From contig BPGB01000013.1 in the NCBI GenBank assembly GCA_026002815.1, positions 1 through 44,230 on the forward strand: DNA of 44,230 nucleotides, in the 5' to 3' direction. Below, in pieces: positions 1 through 9,141 of this stretch; positions within the stretch are counted from its first letter, which is position 1, and every line of letters starts with the position of its first letter. The notes under the pieces are model-generated. The model was given only the letters and a program-made list of their open reading frames with translations, made no database searches and had not been told where the DNA came from. The position numbers were made by a program, and so were the translations under genes. The stretch comes from Candidatus Woesearchaeota archaeon (lineage in GTDB: Archaea; Nanobdellota; Nanobdellia; Woesearchaeales; UBA9642).

Positions 1-2154
1 AACGAAAATAAAACAATTACAATAAATAAAAATGATTACAAAATATTATTTCGGAATTTAACGTTAAAGCACGAAATTTTTACTCATATTGTTCCTGTAC
101 CTGCTGCTATCTATTATAGTATTATTACACTCCATAAAGTTGATTTTACAATTATCTGGACATTAATAACCGGAGGTGTAACTTCAGCTACATTAATGTT
201 AATTATCGGTACATTTTTAAGATATAATAAATTAAAAAAAATTTTTTCCAGACTTATTCCAGCAGAAAATTATCATATAAAAAAAGAATTATTAACATTT
301 CCTTATTTCGAAGTAATATTAATTATGTCCAGATGGCTTGTTGGAATAATATTAGCTCATATATTTTTTGGATTTCTTTTATATTATATTAAAGGTGAAT
401 TTGATTTTCGCTTTCATATTACAGCTTTTCCCTTAGCATTATTTATTATTCCTATTGAAATGACAGGTCATTATTTAATCACAGAAAATGAAATTCGTAA
501 ATATCTTAAATCAACTCAATTAAAAGATATAGCCATTAATAGAAATACCAGAATGCGTATTACTATCTTTATAAAAATTCTATTTTTTATATTCTCTCTT
601 GTTAATATGCCCATTATATTACTTTTATCGATGAATTATCTATCTTCCAGTAAATCTGGTTTACAAAATCCTATTTTACATATGGTTATAATAACAACTA
701 TTTTATTATATCCTTTATTACATATTTCTTATTATATAGCAAAAAATATAAAAGAAAATATAAAACAAATTAAAGTATCTTTAAAAGAAGTATCTCTTAG
801 TAATTTCGAAGAAAAAGTAGGTATGCTAACCTATGATGAATTTGGCGAATTAGCTATCTATATTAATAAGATAATAGAAAAATTAAAAGAGATGTATTAT
901 TCTCTAATTCATTTAAATAAAAATCTGGAAAAAAAAGTAGAAGAAAGAACTAAAGAATTACAACAATCTTTTGAAGAAATAAAAAAATTAAAAACACAGC
1001 AAGATGCTGATTATTATTTAACAACTTTACTTCTAAAACCTTTTATAAATTTAAATATTCAAAATAAAGAGATAAATCAAATCTTAGAATATGATTTTTT
1101 TATTAAACAAAAAAAAGAATTTCAATTTCTAAACCATGAAGAAGAAATTGGAGGTGATTATTGTTATTTTGATGAAATACGATTAAAAGATAAATCATAT
1201 TTATTTTTTATAAATGCCGATGCAATGGGAAAATCTATCCAGGGTGCTGGGGGTATTTTAGTATTAGGTTCTATGATTCAATCTGCTATTCAAAGAAACA
1301 AATTTTTTAAAGAAGATCAGATATTATCTCCAGAACATTGGTTAAGAGAATTATTTATACAGATGCATAAAACATTAGAAACATTTCAGGGAAGTATGTA
1401 TATTTCCTGTGTTATGGGATTAATTGATATTAATACATTAAGTCTATTTTATATGAATGCAGAACATCCCAATCCAATTTTAATAAGAAAAAACGAAGCA
1501 TATTTTCTAAATCCAGAAAATAATTTAAGAAAACTTGGTTTATCTATAGAAAAGAAATCATTATTTATACATACTTATCAATTACAAAAAGATGATATCC
1601 TTATTATTGGTAGTGATGGAAAAGATGATTTAGAATTACCAGATAATACCATAAATGATAACGAATATTTATTTATTGATATATTATATCAAAGTGATTA
1701 TACGTTAAAGGGAATTTATGAAAAATTAAAATCCTATGGAAAAATTAAAGATGATTTATCACTATTAAAAATAAAAGTAAAAGAACCTGCTTTAATAGAA
1801 AATGAAGAGATAAAAGAAGAATTAAATAATTTACAAAATGAAATTACAGAACTTATAGATTTATTAGCAAATAAAAATTTAGAAGAAGAAAAATTACAAA
1901 TTCTATACGAAAAATTAAAATATTATACAAATCTTGTTCCATTGGATAATAAAATGTTATTATTATATGCTCAAATTTGTTTTAAAATACGAAATATTAA
2001 CGAAGCATTAGAAACCATAGAACGACTACTTTTAAGAGATCCTAAAAATTCTTCTTTTCTATTGATTGCATCTAAATTTTACGAAAAATTGGAAAAAACT
2101 AAATTTAAAGAAAATATCCCCGGTTTTATTTTATCGATTTTGGAAAATCAATAA
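1..2154 (+). CDS. Membrane-anchored HAMP–SpoIIE family protein phosphatase (5' end outside window)
   Basis: PP2C-like serine/threonine phosphatase that would act on anti-anti-sigma-type or other regulatory phosphoproteins at the membrane. The frame is open from base 1, and the codons before the ATG at 196 encode a further hydrophobic hairpin (about residues 29-72 counted from base 1), so that ATG is internal and the true start lies upstream. Order: several membrane helices (about 29-250), a HAMP-like segment with a coiled coil (about 250-330, ...KVEERTKELQQ...), a linker KLKTQQDADYYLTTLL, then the SpoIIE domain with EEIGGDYCYFDEI and NADAMGKSIQGAGG, and a TPR-like helical tail of about 100 residues. 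The linker resembles those I recall from Leptospira phosphatases. It ends one base from the convergent folB stop. Family call is firm; the signal sensed is unknown. Confidence 0.88.
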   Translation, partial: NENKTITINKNDYKILFRNLTLKHEIFTHIVPVPAAIYYSIITLHKVDFTIIWTLITGGVTSATLMLIIGTFLRYNKLKKIFSRLIPAENYHIKKELLTFPYFEVILIMSRWLVGIILAHIFFGFLLYYIKGEFDFRFHITAFPLALFIIPIEMTGHYLITENEIRKYLKSTQLKDIAINRNTRMRITIFIKILFFIFSLVNMPIILLLSMNYLSSSKSGLQNPILHMVIITTILLYPLLHISYYIAKNIKENIKQIKVSLKEVSLSNFEEKVGMLTYDEFGELAIYINKIIEKLKEMYYSLIHLNKNLEKKVEERTKELQQSFEEIKKLKTQQDADYYLTTLLLKPFINLNIQNKEINQILEYDFFIKQKKEFQFLNHEEEIGGDYCYFDEIRLKDKSYLFFINADAMGKSIQGAGGILVLGSMIQSAIQRNKFFKEDQILSPEHWLRELFIQMHKTLETFQGSMYISCVMGLIDINTLSLFYMNAEHPNPILIRKNEAYFLNPENNLRKLGLSIEKKSLFIHTYQLQKDDILIIGSDGKDDLELPDNTINDNEYLFIDILYQSDYTLKGIYEKLKSYGKIKDDLSLLKIKVKEPALIENEEIKEELNNLQNEITELIDLLANKNLEEEKLQILYEKLKYYTNLVPLDNKMLLLYAQICFKIRNINEALETIERLLLRDPKNSSFLLIASKFYEKLEKTKFKENIPGFILSILENQ

Positions 2155-2155
2155 A

Positions 2156-2512
2156 TTATTGATTTCTCTTTGTATAAATTTCTATACCTGTTCGTTTTGC
2201 AGATGGTATAGCAACAGGTTTAAAAATCTGGATTTTTATTGCTTCAATCAATGGAAATTTCGAAAATAAGTGCTGGATTAAATCCCCACCTAATTTCTCT
2301 AACAAACGAGGAGAATTAATTTTACAAAATTCCATTATTTCTTTATATATATCTTTATAATTAACTGTATGATTTATTTTATCAGATAAAATTGCTTTGC
2401 TAAAATCTAATTCGCATTCTAAATTAATAAGAATTTCCTGAGGGTGAGATCTTTCGTCATCTCTTACTCCTATATTCATTATTACTTTAAGTTCTTCTAT
2501 TATTATTTTCAT
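2156..2512 (-). CDS. folB: Dihydroneopterin aldolase
   Basis: Converts 7,8-dihydroneopterin to 6-hydroxymethyl-dihydropterin plus glycolaldehyde in folate synthesis; cytoplasmic. At 118 residues it has the family's usual length. Visible family marks are IGVRDDERSHPQE near the N-terminus (pterin-site loop with an acidic residue), TVNYKDIY around residue 50 (conserved Tyr), a LLEKLGGDLIQHLF helix carrying the usual Glu, and the C-terminal KPVAIPSAKRTGIEI with the conserved Lys. It is the last gene of the operon aroC > protease > SDR > folB, two bases after the SDR stop. The preceding SDR has pteridine-reductase features, which supports a folate/pterin role for the pair. Confidence 0.9.
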   Translation of the reverse strand: MKIIIEELKVIMNIGVRDDERSHPQEILINLECELDFSKAILSDKINHTVNYKDIYKEIMEFCKINSPRLLEKLGGDLIQHLFSKFPLIEAIKIQIFKPVAIPSAKRTGIEIYTKRNQ

Positions 2513-2514
2513 AA

Positions 2515-3273
2515 TTAAATAAATTCTCCTCCATCAACAGGTATATTAACTCCAGTTATAAAATCATTCTCAATAATAAATTTAATTGCCTGAACAATAT
2601 ATTCTGGATTTCCAGGAATATTTAGTGGAATTTTTTGTTTTGATTTTTCATAAAATTCATATATATTTATTTTTTCTTCTATTTTATCTTGCTCATTTAA
2701 TTGAGCTGGAGGCAAAATTGCTCCCGGAGATATAGCATTTACACGAACATAAGGAGCCAATTCCTTTGCTAACATATATGTTAATTTTTCTAAGGAAAAT
2801 TTACTTAGTCTATAGATAAAATGATCCGTATAATGATATTTTAAACTTGCATCAAGGAAATTAATTACCAATCCTTTTTTGTAATTTTTAAAAATTGTTT
2901 TAATTATAGAAGCAGGGGTAAATAAATTTACATCAAATATTTTAATAAAAAGTTCATATTCAAAATTTTTCCAATGATCCATTTTAGGAAAAATAGAAGC
3001 ACTATTTATTACTATATCAATTGATTCCTGTGATATTTTTTCTAAAAAACTTTCTCGTTCCTCTTTAATAGAAAAATCAGCTTTAATATAATAAGATTCA
3101 GAATTATATTTTTTTATTTCCTCTAATAATTCTTTTACATCTTCGTAAGAATTTCTATAATGCAATATAAATCGAGGTTTATATTTAGATAGTTCTAATA
3201 CGATACTTTTAGCAATTCTTTTTGCACTACCTGTTATAAGTATGGTTTGATCTTTTAATTCTTCTAAATTCAT
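2515..3273 (-). CDS. SDR oxidoreductase, pteridine-reductase (FolM/PTR1)-like
   Basis: Short-chain dehydrogenase/reductase of 252 residues. The cofactor motif is TGSAKRIAKSI: an Arg stands where classical SDRs have the second Gly, as in PTR1/FolM-type NADPH-dependent pteridine reductases. Other marks are NSASIF (the NNAS position), a catalytic Y-x3-K in FIYRLSKFS, and NAISPGAILPP, close to the VGPGAILPP of pteridine reductases, then ITGVNIPVDGG near the C-terminus. Its ATG overlaps the preceding protease stop as ATGA, and folB follows after two bases. Known for the family: reduction of dihydrofolate or dihydromonapterin. That this one does so is inferred from the motif and from the adjacent folB. 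Confidence 0.72.
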   Translation of the reverse strand: MNLEELKDQTILITGSAKRIAKSIVLELSKYKPRFILHYRNSYEDVKELLEEIKKYNSESYYIKADFSIKEERESFLEKISQESIDIVINSASIFPKMDHWKNFEYELFIKIFDVNLFTPASIIKTIFKNYKKGLVINFLDASLKYHYTDHFIYRLSKFSLEKLTYMLAKELAPYVRVNAISPGAILPPAQLNEQDKIEEKINIYEFYEKSKQKIPLNIPGNPEYIVQAIKFIIENDFITGVNIPVDGGEFI

Positions 3274-4522
3274 TTTATTATATCTAAAAGTTTTTTATGA
3301 TAAGGATCTTCTAAATTAGGTTTTGGTCCTGGTGGATAGGTAGGTATAAAATTTTCCACAGATATCCATTTCGAAAAGTTTGCTTTATTTATAAATTCTA
3401 CATAACCATTTGTAAAATAAAAAGAACCATAATATTTTTGCTCTTCTTTTATAGGAATTTCTATACCTATATAGATAGGAACTTCTTTAAGTGGACCTAT
3501 AATAATTGAATCTCGTGCCTCTTCTAATAATCTTGCCAGTGCATAAGCATAAGGTGTTGTTTTAGATTGATGCAATATAATGATTTTTCCCGTATAATAT
3601 ATATTTTCTGTTGAACTTAATATCTGAGGATTCTGATCTTTTATATGTACTTTTAATAATTGTTTTTTTGGAATAAATAAATCTGCAATTTTTAATATTT
3701 CCTCTAAATTACCATGAGATAAATAACGGATATCCAGAATAAGAAAATCTGGATTTTGATTTTCTAAAAGAAATTGTTTGATTTGATTTGATACACCATC
3801 AATTGCAAAACGTATTTGTAAATATAATCATGTTTCTTATTATTAATTTTCCAGTTTGTTTTTCTTATTGGTAAAAATTGATAGGTACTTCTATATAATT
3901 CATAGTTATTATCCTGTATTGTAACATTGATTTTAGTTTTTGGCTTTCCTTTAATTCTTGCAACAACATCTTCTAAGAAAAAATTCGAAACAGACATATT
4001 ATCAATTGCCTGTAAATATAAATTGGGTTTAATATCTGCCAAATAGGCTGGTGAGCCTTCTATTACATCTATAATAAAAAATTTTCCCATCTCTTCTTCG
4101 TATAAAACTATACCAATTCCAGCATTATTGTTTTTATCATTTAGAAGAGCAAGTGTAGAAGGAACAATATATATATTTCTGCCTTTGAAGTTTTTTAATA
4201 ATTCATAGGTTGCATTTCTATAAAAATTTTCTGCAATAAATAAATCTTTTTTATAATTCTGTCTTAATATTTCTATAAAATAATCTTTTGCATTCAAAGT
4301 AGAAATATTTTTAAGTTCTGGTTCAAAAATTTTTACTGTCCTTAAATATTCTTCTAATGGAATTGAGTTACTAAAATAATAATATTTTAAAACTTCTTTT
4401 TCCAAAATAGAAATAAATTTTTCTGGTTCCATTAATTGATATTCTTCTCTTTTACAACTAAAAAAGATTATTATAAAAATCGAAAACCAAATTATCTTAT
4501 TTATTTTTTTTATTTTTAACAT
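3270..4522 (-). pseudogene. S41 (C-terminal-processing) peptidase-like lipoprotein, frameshifted
   Basis: Two frames together make one protein of about 417 residues. The first (4522 to about 3825) has a lipoprotein signal (IIWFSIFIIIFFSC), an N-terminal helical domain and a PDZ-like segment (AGIGIVLYEEEMGKFFIIDV, then AYLADIKPN). The frame then changes near 3820-3830: it runs off to a stop at 3764, while the other frame continues with LYLQIRFAIDG, FLILDIRYLSHGNL and ADLFIPK, the S41 strand normally reading LILDLRNNPGG. The position of the usual SASASE nucleophile motif reads KTTPYAYAL, with no obvious serine, so even an intact protein may lack peptidase activity. It lies between aroC (26-bp overlap) and the SDR (ATGA overlap). 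Whether the frameshift is real or a sequencing error cannot be told here. Confidence 0.7.
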
Positions 4523-5693
4523 ATTTTAACCACCATTCTGGATATATTGCTCTTTGTCGAAAATACATATCAATTAAAACTAAATTCACAACTGCTTCTA
4601 CAATAGGAACAGCACGCGGTAAAACACAGGGATCATGTCTTCCACCAGCTAATAAATTGACTGGTTCTCCACTTTCTGTAACGGTTTTTTGGATTTTATG
4701 TATTGTTGCAGTTGGCTTAAATGCCAAACGTAATAGTATGGGCATACCATTAGAAATACCACCCTGTATACCACCAGAAAAATTCGTTTTTGTTTTTAAA
4801 TCTGGTATATTTTCAAAACCTTCTACTCTTTTAATTTCTCTATTTCTTTGAACTTCATTATTATCTGGTAAACCTTCTTTACCAGGTATAAAAAATTCAT
4901 CATTATGCTCACTACCCTTTAGTTTTGTGCCTTCGAATCCACTACCACTTTCAAAACCTTTACAGGCTGGTATACTTAAACATGCTTTTGCTAATTCTGC
5001 TTCTAATTTATCAAATACTGGTTCTCCAAGCCCAGGTGGAACATTTCTTACAATTACACCTATGGTTCCTCCAATAGAATCCCCTTCTTTTTTTATTCTC
5101 TCGATTAATTGAACCATTTCTTCTGTAGCATTTAAATCTGGACAACGAACAATAGAACGATCCACTTCTTCTATTGATGTTGGTGGATTTTTTATAACAC
5201 TGGATTGAATGGGACCAATAGAATCTACCCATGCTATCGTTTCTATACCCAAATCTTCTTTAAGAATTTGAGAAGCAACACTACCAGCTATTACACGAGC
5301 AATCGTTTCTCTAACAGATGCCCTACCACCACCAACCGGAGTTCTATAACCATGCTTTGCATGATAAGTATAATCTGCATGAGATGGTCTATAAATATCA
5401 GCCCATTTTAAATAATCATCTGATTTAACATCAATATTTCGTACTAAAAAAGCTATTGGTGTGCCAAGTGTCTTACCTTCGTAAATACCACTTAAAATTT
5501 CAAATTCATCTTTTTCTTTTCTCTGGGTTGTTAGCCTATTTTGCCCAGGACGCCTTCTTTGCAATTGGGATTGAATTAGCTCTAAATCTAATTTTAAACC
5601 AGCGGGACATCCATCTATTATGACCCCTATCCCAGGACCATGAGATTCACCAAATGTGGAAACACGAAATAATTTATTTGTAATAGATGACAT
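4497..5693 (-). CDS. aroC: Chorismate synthase
   Basis: Last step of the shikimate pathway: EPSP to chorismate using reduced FMN. At 398 residues it has the normal length. Signature segments are [19 protein letters not shown] at the N-terminus, [15 protein letters not shown] (phosphate/FMN-binding arginines), [29 protein letters not shown], and near the C-terminus [18 protein letters not shown]. All catalytic-site histidine and arginine segments are present. It heads the operon that continues with the protease-like gene, the SDR and folB; chorismate also feeds p-aminobenzoate for folate, so folB downstream is metabolically coherent. Confidence 0.97.
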   Translation of the reverse strand: MSSITNKLFRVSTFGESHGPGIGVIIDGCPAGLKLDLELIQSQLQRRRPGQNRLTTQRKEKDEFEILSGIYEGKTLGTPIAFLVRNIDVKSDDYLKWADIYRPSHADYTYHAKHGYRTPVGGGRASVRETIARVIAGSVASQILKEDLGIETIAWVDSIGPIQSSVIKNPPTSIEEVDRSIVRCPDLNATEEMVQLIERIKKEGDSIGGTIGVIVRNVPPGLGEPVFDKLEAELAKACLSIPACKGFESGSGFEGTKLKGSEHNDEFFIPGKEGLPDNNEVQRNREIKRVEGFENIPDLKTKTNFSGGIQGGISNGMPILLRLAFKPTATIHKIQKTVTESGEPVNLLAGGRHDPCVLPRAVPIVEAVVNLVLIDMYFRQRAIYPEWWLKYVKNKKNK

Positions 5694-5772
5694 TCTAATT
5701 CCATTCGAGTTATGAAGATATTACTGTCAATTTTAAATTCTAAAAGCTAATGGTCATACATAGGTATATAAA

Positions 5773-6471
5773 TTATTCTCCCTGTGTTGCTGTTCTTAAT
5801 AATGCTTTTTTTTGCTCTTCCAGACTTTCTAATTGTCGTTCATTCATTTTTAATACTTCTTCGTATTGACTTTTTAAGTCTTCCGGCAATTCATCTGTTA
5901 ATTTTTCTAAAACGTATCGTAATAATTCTAAACGATCTTGAATCGGTTTTTTTTGATATTCATAATATTCTTCGATTTCTTCGGGTGTTGCTTTTCGAAC
6001 AGATATTTTCGATTGAATTTCTAACATTCTACGCTGTTTTTCTTCTTGAGCTTTTTTTTCATCTGGCGTCATTCGTTTTGGAATTAAAGAATTATTAGGA
6101 AATTTCTCTCTTAATTTATCAAATGCTTCCATTTGTTCATCTGTATAGGGAAGCCCTGTTTGTGGATTAATAGGGTTTCCTTCACTTACTTTTTCTAAAA
6201 TTTCTGGTTCTTCGTCAGAGGGAACTGTGGTATCTTCTATGGGAACATTTTTAACTCCCTGTTTCCAGAAATCAGAATCATAAATAGATTGATTTTTATT
6301 TCCTGTTTTTTGTTTTTGAAGAGAATTGTTTTTTTGTGGTCCACCAAATAAAAGCGCTAAGGCTTGTTTATCATTATCTTCTATAGCAGAATGAGAATCT
6401 GGCTTAGTAAAATATAACATTATAGCAACAATAACGGAAAAACCTATAAAAAATTGCTCTGCTTTTCTCAT
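5773..6471 (-). CDS. Hypothetical membrane-anchored, charged helical protein
   Basis: Not recognised. A 232-residue protein with one N-terminal hydrophobic segment (about residues 8-22, FFIGFSVIVAIMLYF) that would anchor it in the inner membrane or act as an uncleaved signal. A low-complexity polar linker (about 30-100, with EDTTVPSDEEPEI) follows. The C-terminal half is rich in Glu, Lys and Leu (about 125-230) and predicted helical or coiled. It contains NPQTGLPYTDEQMEAFDKLREKFP, a repeat-like acidic motif. It lies 79 bp upstream of aroC on the same strand and may be the first gene of that transcript. No clear ribosome binding site precedes the ATG. Confidence 0.6.
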   Translation of the reverse strand: MRKAEQFFIGFSVIVAIMLYFTKPDSHSAIEDNDKQALALLFGGPQKNNSLQKQKTGNKNQSIYDSDFWKQGVKNVPIEDTTVPSDEEPEILEKVSEGNPINPQTGLPYTDEQMEAFDKLREKFPNNSLIPKRMTPDEKKAQEEKQRRMLEIQSKISVRKATPEEIEEYYEYQKKPIQDRLELLRYVLEKLTDELPEDLKSQYEEVLKMNERQLESLEEQKKALLRTATQGE

Positions 6472-6740
6472 AGTCTTAAAATAAAATCAAAAACAATATA
6501 GTCAATAACATTCTATTCTATTACAATATATTTTATATTATATACTATAAATTACTTTTTTTAATTTTAATCCCAATTTTTATTACTTTAATATAAAACG
6601 AAATAAATTATCAGCATAATGTTCGATTAAAGAAATTATTATAAAGAGATGTTATTTAATACTTTTATTTTTTATAAAAAAAACAATAATATTTCTAAAT
6701 TGTTCTTGAAACTTATAAATTAAAGATTTATTCTGTTTCT

Positions 6741-7493
6741 ATGCTCAATAAGAAATCCAGAACCCCATCTACACCTTTAAAAATACTTAATATAAAACAA
6801 CAATATCATAAACAAATAGAAGAAGTGGCAAATGAGTTAGATAATGCAATAAAACAACATAAACTTTTAAAAGAATGTATAAAAAATAAGCCATTCTGTC
6901 GAGGTTTTATTGTTTCTGAAAAAGTAATTATAAAACCAGATATTTTAGTCTTAGGAAAAAGACCTACCTGGTATAAAGAACATGATCAATATCAAAATGA
7001 TATTGTTGAATATTGGTGTCCAATATTACCACCTGAGGAAAGTTGCTCTAATAAGAATCAAAAACTAACGATCTTTGAAAATAATAAATATCAACTTTTA
7101 GTAGAAAAAGATTTTATAGCACCTATTTTTGCCAAATATTTTAATAATAAGAATTGTAAATTTCAGGATCTAAATTTTACTTTTCTTGATTTATACTGGC
7201 TTCGATGTAATGGAGAAGAATTAGATTCTTTATTAAAACATCAAGAAACCAGTAAAATTTTAGAAAAACAACTATGTATATGCTTAGATATTATTAAAAA
7301 AATTGAACCATATGCCATTCTTTTTATAAGTGATGCACAAAATGTATTAAAAAATAATGAAAAAAAGAAAATATTAGATTTAATTAAACCAGCTCTATTT
7401 GAAATTCATAAATTCTCTTTTATTCCAGATTTATTTTTAAATGATAATGATATAAAAAAAATCTATAACTATATACAAAAAAAAACGCAATAA
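6741..7493 (+). CDS. Unknown protein, possibly a remote uracil-DNA-glycosylase-superfamily member
   Basis: 250 residues, no confident family. After a helical N-terminus (1-60) comes KPDILVLGKRPTWY (about residue 71), which has the strand–loop form of the UDG superfamily motif A (hydrophobic strand then G-x-N/K-P). Later come LNFTFLDLYWLRC (about 145) and the helix–strand pair IIKKIEPYAILFISDAQN (about 192), resembling the UDG element in which a helix leads to a 'P-x-hhh-hG' strand. The same three elements occur, more clearly, in the gene at 9142, so the two may be distant paralogues. No catalytic motif is assured. It is the first gene of a + strand cassette flanked by oppositely oriented genes. 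The ATG has only a weak upstream binding site. The function is unproven. Confidence 0.45.
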   Translation: MLNKKSRTPSTPLKILNIKQQYHKQIEEVANELDNAIKQHKLLKECIKNKPFCRGFIVSEKVIIKPDILVLGKRPTWYKEHDQYQNDIVEYWCPILPPEESCSNKNQKLTIFENNKYQLLVEKDFIAPIFAKYFNNKNCKFQDLNFTFLDLYWLRCNGEELDSLLKHQETSKILEKQLCICLDIIKKIEPYAILFISDAQNVLKNNEKKKILDLIKPALFEIHKFSFIPDLFLNDNDIKKIYNYIQKKTQ

Positions 7494-7562
7494 TTAAAAA
7501 AAAATGAAACTTTTATAAGAAGATTCATACATAATATAATAAAAATCAAAAAGGATAGTTTT

Positions 7563-8168
7563 ATGAAAGCTCTAATTTTAAATAAAATTATCTTAGAACT
7601 TCAAAAAAAGGAATTATTAGAAAAAACTCTGGAAATACAACAAAAAATTTTAGATCATTCTAAAACAATTTCAAAATATAGAAGTATGCTGAGAAAAGAA
7701 ACATATAGAGACTATTCTTCGGAAAATGAAAATAAAATGCACATAATGGGTTTCTTTATACCATCTAAAATGAATCATTCTGGTTATAGTAATTCTTATT
7801 ATAAAATTGAAATTTCTAAATTACAAAAGGAAATAAGAGAATTACAAAAAGAAGAAGAAAAAGTAAAACAGAAAATTTTAGAAATTAATAAAAAAATCAA
7901 AAATGTAGAAAAACAGATTTATAAACATATTTTTCGCTTAGTTCGATCTTATATAGAATGCTACTATGGGCATTTATGGGAAAATAAAAAAATTTTATAT
8001 GCTTTTTCTAAAATGATTACTAAGATTATTTTTTATAAGTTTATTTACGAAAATTATTATCTAAAACACGATTATAGAGATGATATCAATAATGAATTAT
8101 TTCTTTATAAGAAAATAATGGTACTTTCCACTTTTTTATTAAAAAAATATTTAAATTTTTTATATTAA
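7563..8168 (+). CDS. Hypothetical coiled-coil protein
   Basis: Not recognised. 201 residues, basic and very Lys/Ile rich. Residues about 1-45 and 80-120 (KLQKEIRELQKEEEKVKQKI) are strongly coiled-coil-like and could pair with each other or with a partner. The C-terminal third is aromatic (Tyr, Phe, Ile) and helical, without a clean membrane segment. An AAGGA sequence sits 7 bases before the ATG, supporting this start. It lies 69 bp after the preceding + strand gene and just before a small inverted-repeat element at 8185-8298 that separates it from the next gene. Confidence 0.55.
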   Translation: MKALILNKIILELQKKELLEKTLEIQQKILDHSKTISKYRSMLRKETYRDYSSENENKMHIMGFFIPSKMNHSGYSNSYYKIEISKLQKEIRELQKEEEKVKQKILEINKKIKNVEKQIYKHIFRLVRSYIECYYGHLWENKKILYAFSKMITKIIFYKFIYENYYLKHDYRDDINNELFLYKKIMVLSTFLLKKYLNFLY

Positions 8169-8184
8169 AATTTATATTAAAAGG

Positions 8185-8298
8185 AGCTTTGTTGCATAAC
8201 TCCCTTATAAAACGAAATTTTTCTTACATACGTTTATAAGTACAATACAATTTGTATATGTTTATATATGAAACAATTAACCTTTATGCTACAAAGCT
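8185..8298. mobile_element. MITE-like element, short copy (114 bp)
   Basis: Bounded by imperfect terminal inverted repeats: left AGCTTTGTTGCATAA, right TTTATGCTACAAAGCT (reverse complement AGCTTTGTAGCATAAA). The ends match those of the elements at 13190 and 13365. No coding capacity. Flanks TTAAAAGG (left) and TTATAAAGG (right) look like an imperfect target duplication. Its right edge lies 17 bp before the ATG of the next gene, so it may carry or disturb that gene's promoter. Confidence 0.65.
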
Positions 8299-8315
8299 TT
8301 ATAAAGGAGGAGTTT

Positions 8316-9107
8316 ATGAATCAAAATTCAGAATTAGACTTAAAAGATATACTTAAATTTTGCATAGTAAATCAGGTGATCATAAATGAAATTGAAAATA
8401 TTCCCAATAAAGAAAAAATCCAGAAAGAAATAGATAATGTATTAGCAAATAAACTTATAACAATAATTCCTAGAATAATCAAAAGATCACTATATAATAA
8501 AAATATAGAATTTAATAAGATAAAATCTGATTTCAATCAGGATTTACTTCTTAAAATTTTCGAGGAATTAAAAGAAAAAAATCTATTAATTCAATTATTA
8601 GAAAAAGCCAATGATATCAGTGCATATTTTATTGGAACTATTAAAAATATTTCTAATAATTTAATAAAATCTAAATTTAGTAATCAAAACAAAATACATA
8701 ATCATACATTAAAATATGATGATAAAATTTTAAATAGAATAAGCACAAAATCTTATAATCAGGATGAAGATTTAGACAAGGAAATAAGTGCAAATCCGAA
8801 AGAATATATTTTAAAATCATTAAAAATATTACGAAAGGAATATACAGAAAAAGGGAAATTAGATGATTATTTTATTTTTAGATATTTTCTGGTTCTTAAA
8901 AAAAAGAAAATTGATAAGAAATGCGATAAATGCGATCTTAATAAAAATAAAAAAGAAACAGAAATAATATACAACAAAATTAAAAAACGTTATGCAAATC
9001 GTTATCAAATCAATAATATAAATACATATAAAACTATAATCCATAGAACAAAAGGAGATTTAGTAAGAATAGCCAATTCTATGAATATCAAGATTGTTCA
9101 AAAATAA
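8316..9107 (+). CDS. Unknown protein with faint sigma-70-like architecture
   Basis: The start is the ATG at 8316: AAGGAGG lies 5 bases upstream. A longer in-frame reading from 8268 only translates the end of the inverted-repeat element. The 263-residue protein has a helical N-terminal half with FNQDLLLKIFEELKEK (about residue 65) and ISAYFIGTIKNISNN (about 100), which resemble sigma region 2 (DLhQEhFhKL... then hxAYLxxhhxN). The C-terminus NINTYKTIIHRTKGDLVRIA resembles the recognition helix of region 4 (ntVktrhhRar..L). Between them lie a long variable stretch and a Cys motif CDKCDL. This may be a diverged ECF-like sigma or another helix-turn-helix protein; I cannot settle it. The stop overlaps the region upstream of the next + gene, implying co-transcription. 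Confidence 0.45.
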   Translation: MNQNSELDLKDILKFCIVNQVIINEIENIPNKEKIQKEIDNVLANKLITIIPRIIKRSLYNKNIEFNKIKSDFNQDLLLKIFEELKEKNLLIQLLEKANDISAYFIGTIKNISNNLIKSKFSNQNKIHNHTLKYDDKILNRISTKSYNQDEDLDKEISANPKEYILKSLKILRKEYTEKGKLDDYFIFRYFLVLKKKKIDKKCDKCDLNKNKKETEIIYNKIKKRYANRYQINNINTYKTIIHRTKGDLVRIANSMNIKIVQK

Positions 9108-9141
9108 TATTTTATTAGTACTAATTTTACCGGAGGAAAAT

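Noticed and set aside
196-198. ATG at 196 as the start of the SpoIIE-type phosphatase
   Set aside because: The same frame is open to base 1 and encodes a continuous hydrophobic hairpin, so the start lies outside the window.
8268-8315. Start of the sigma-like gene at 8268
   Set aside because: These codons translate the right end of the inverted-repeat element; AAGGAGG and ATG at 8316 are a better start.
9094-9141. Longer N-terminus of the UDG-like gene from 9094
   Set aside because: It overlaps the preceding gene and lacks a binding site, whereas GGAGG precedes the ATG at 9142.
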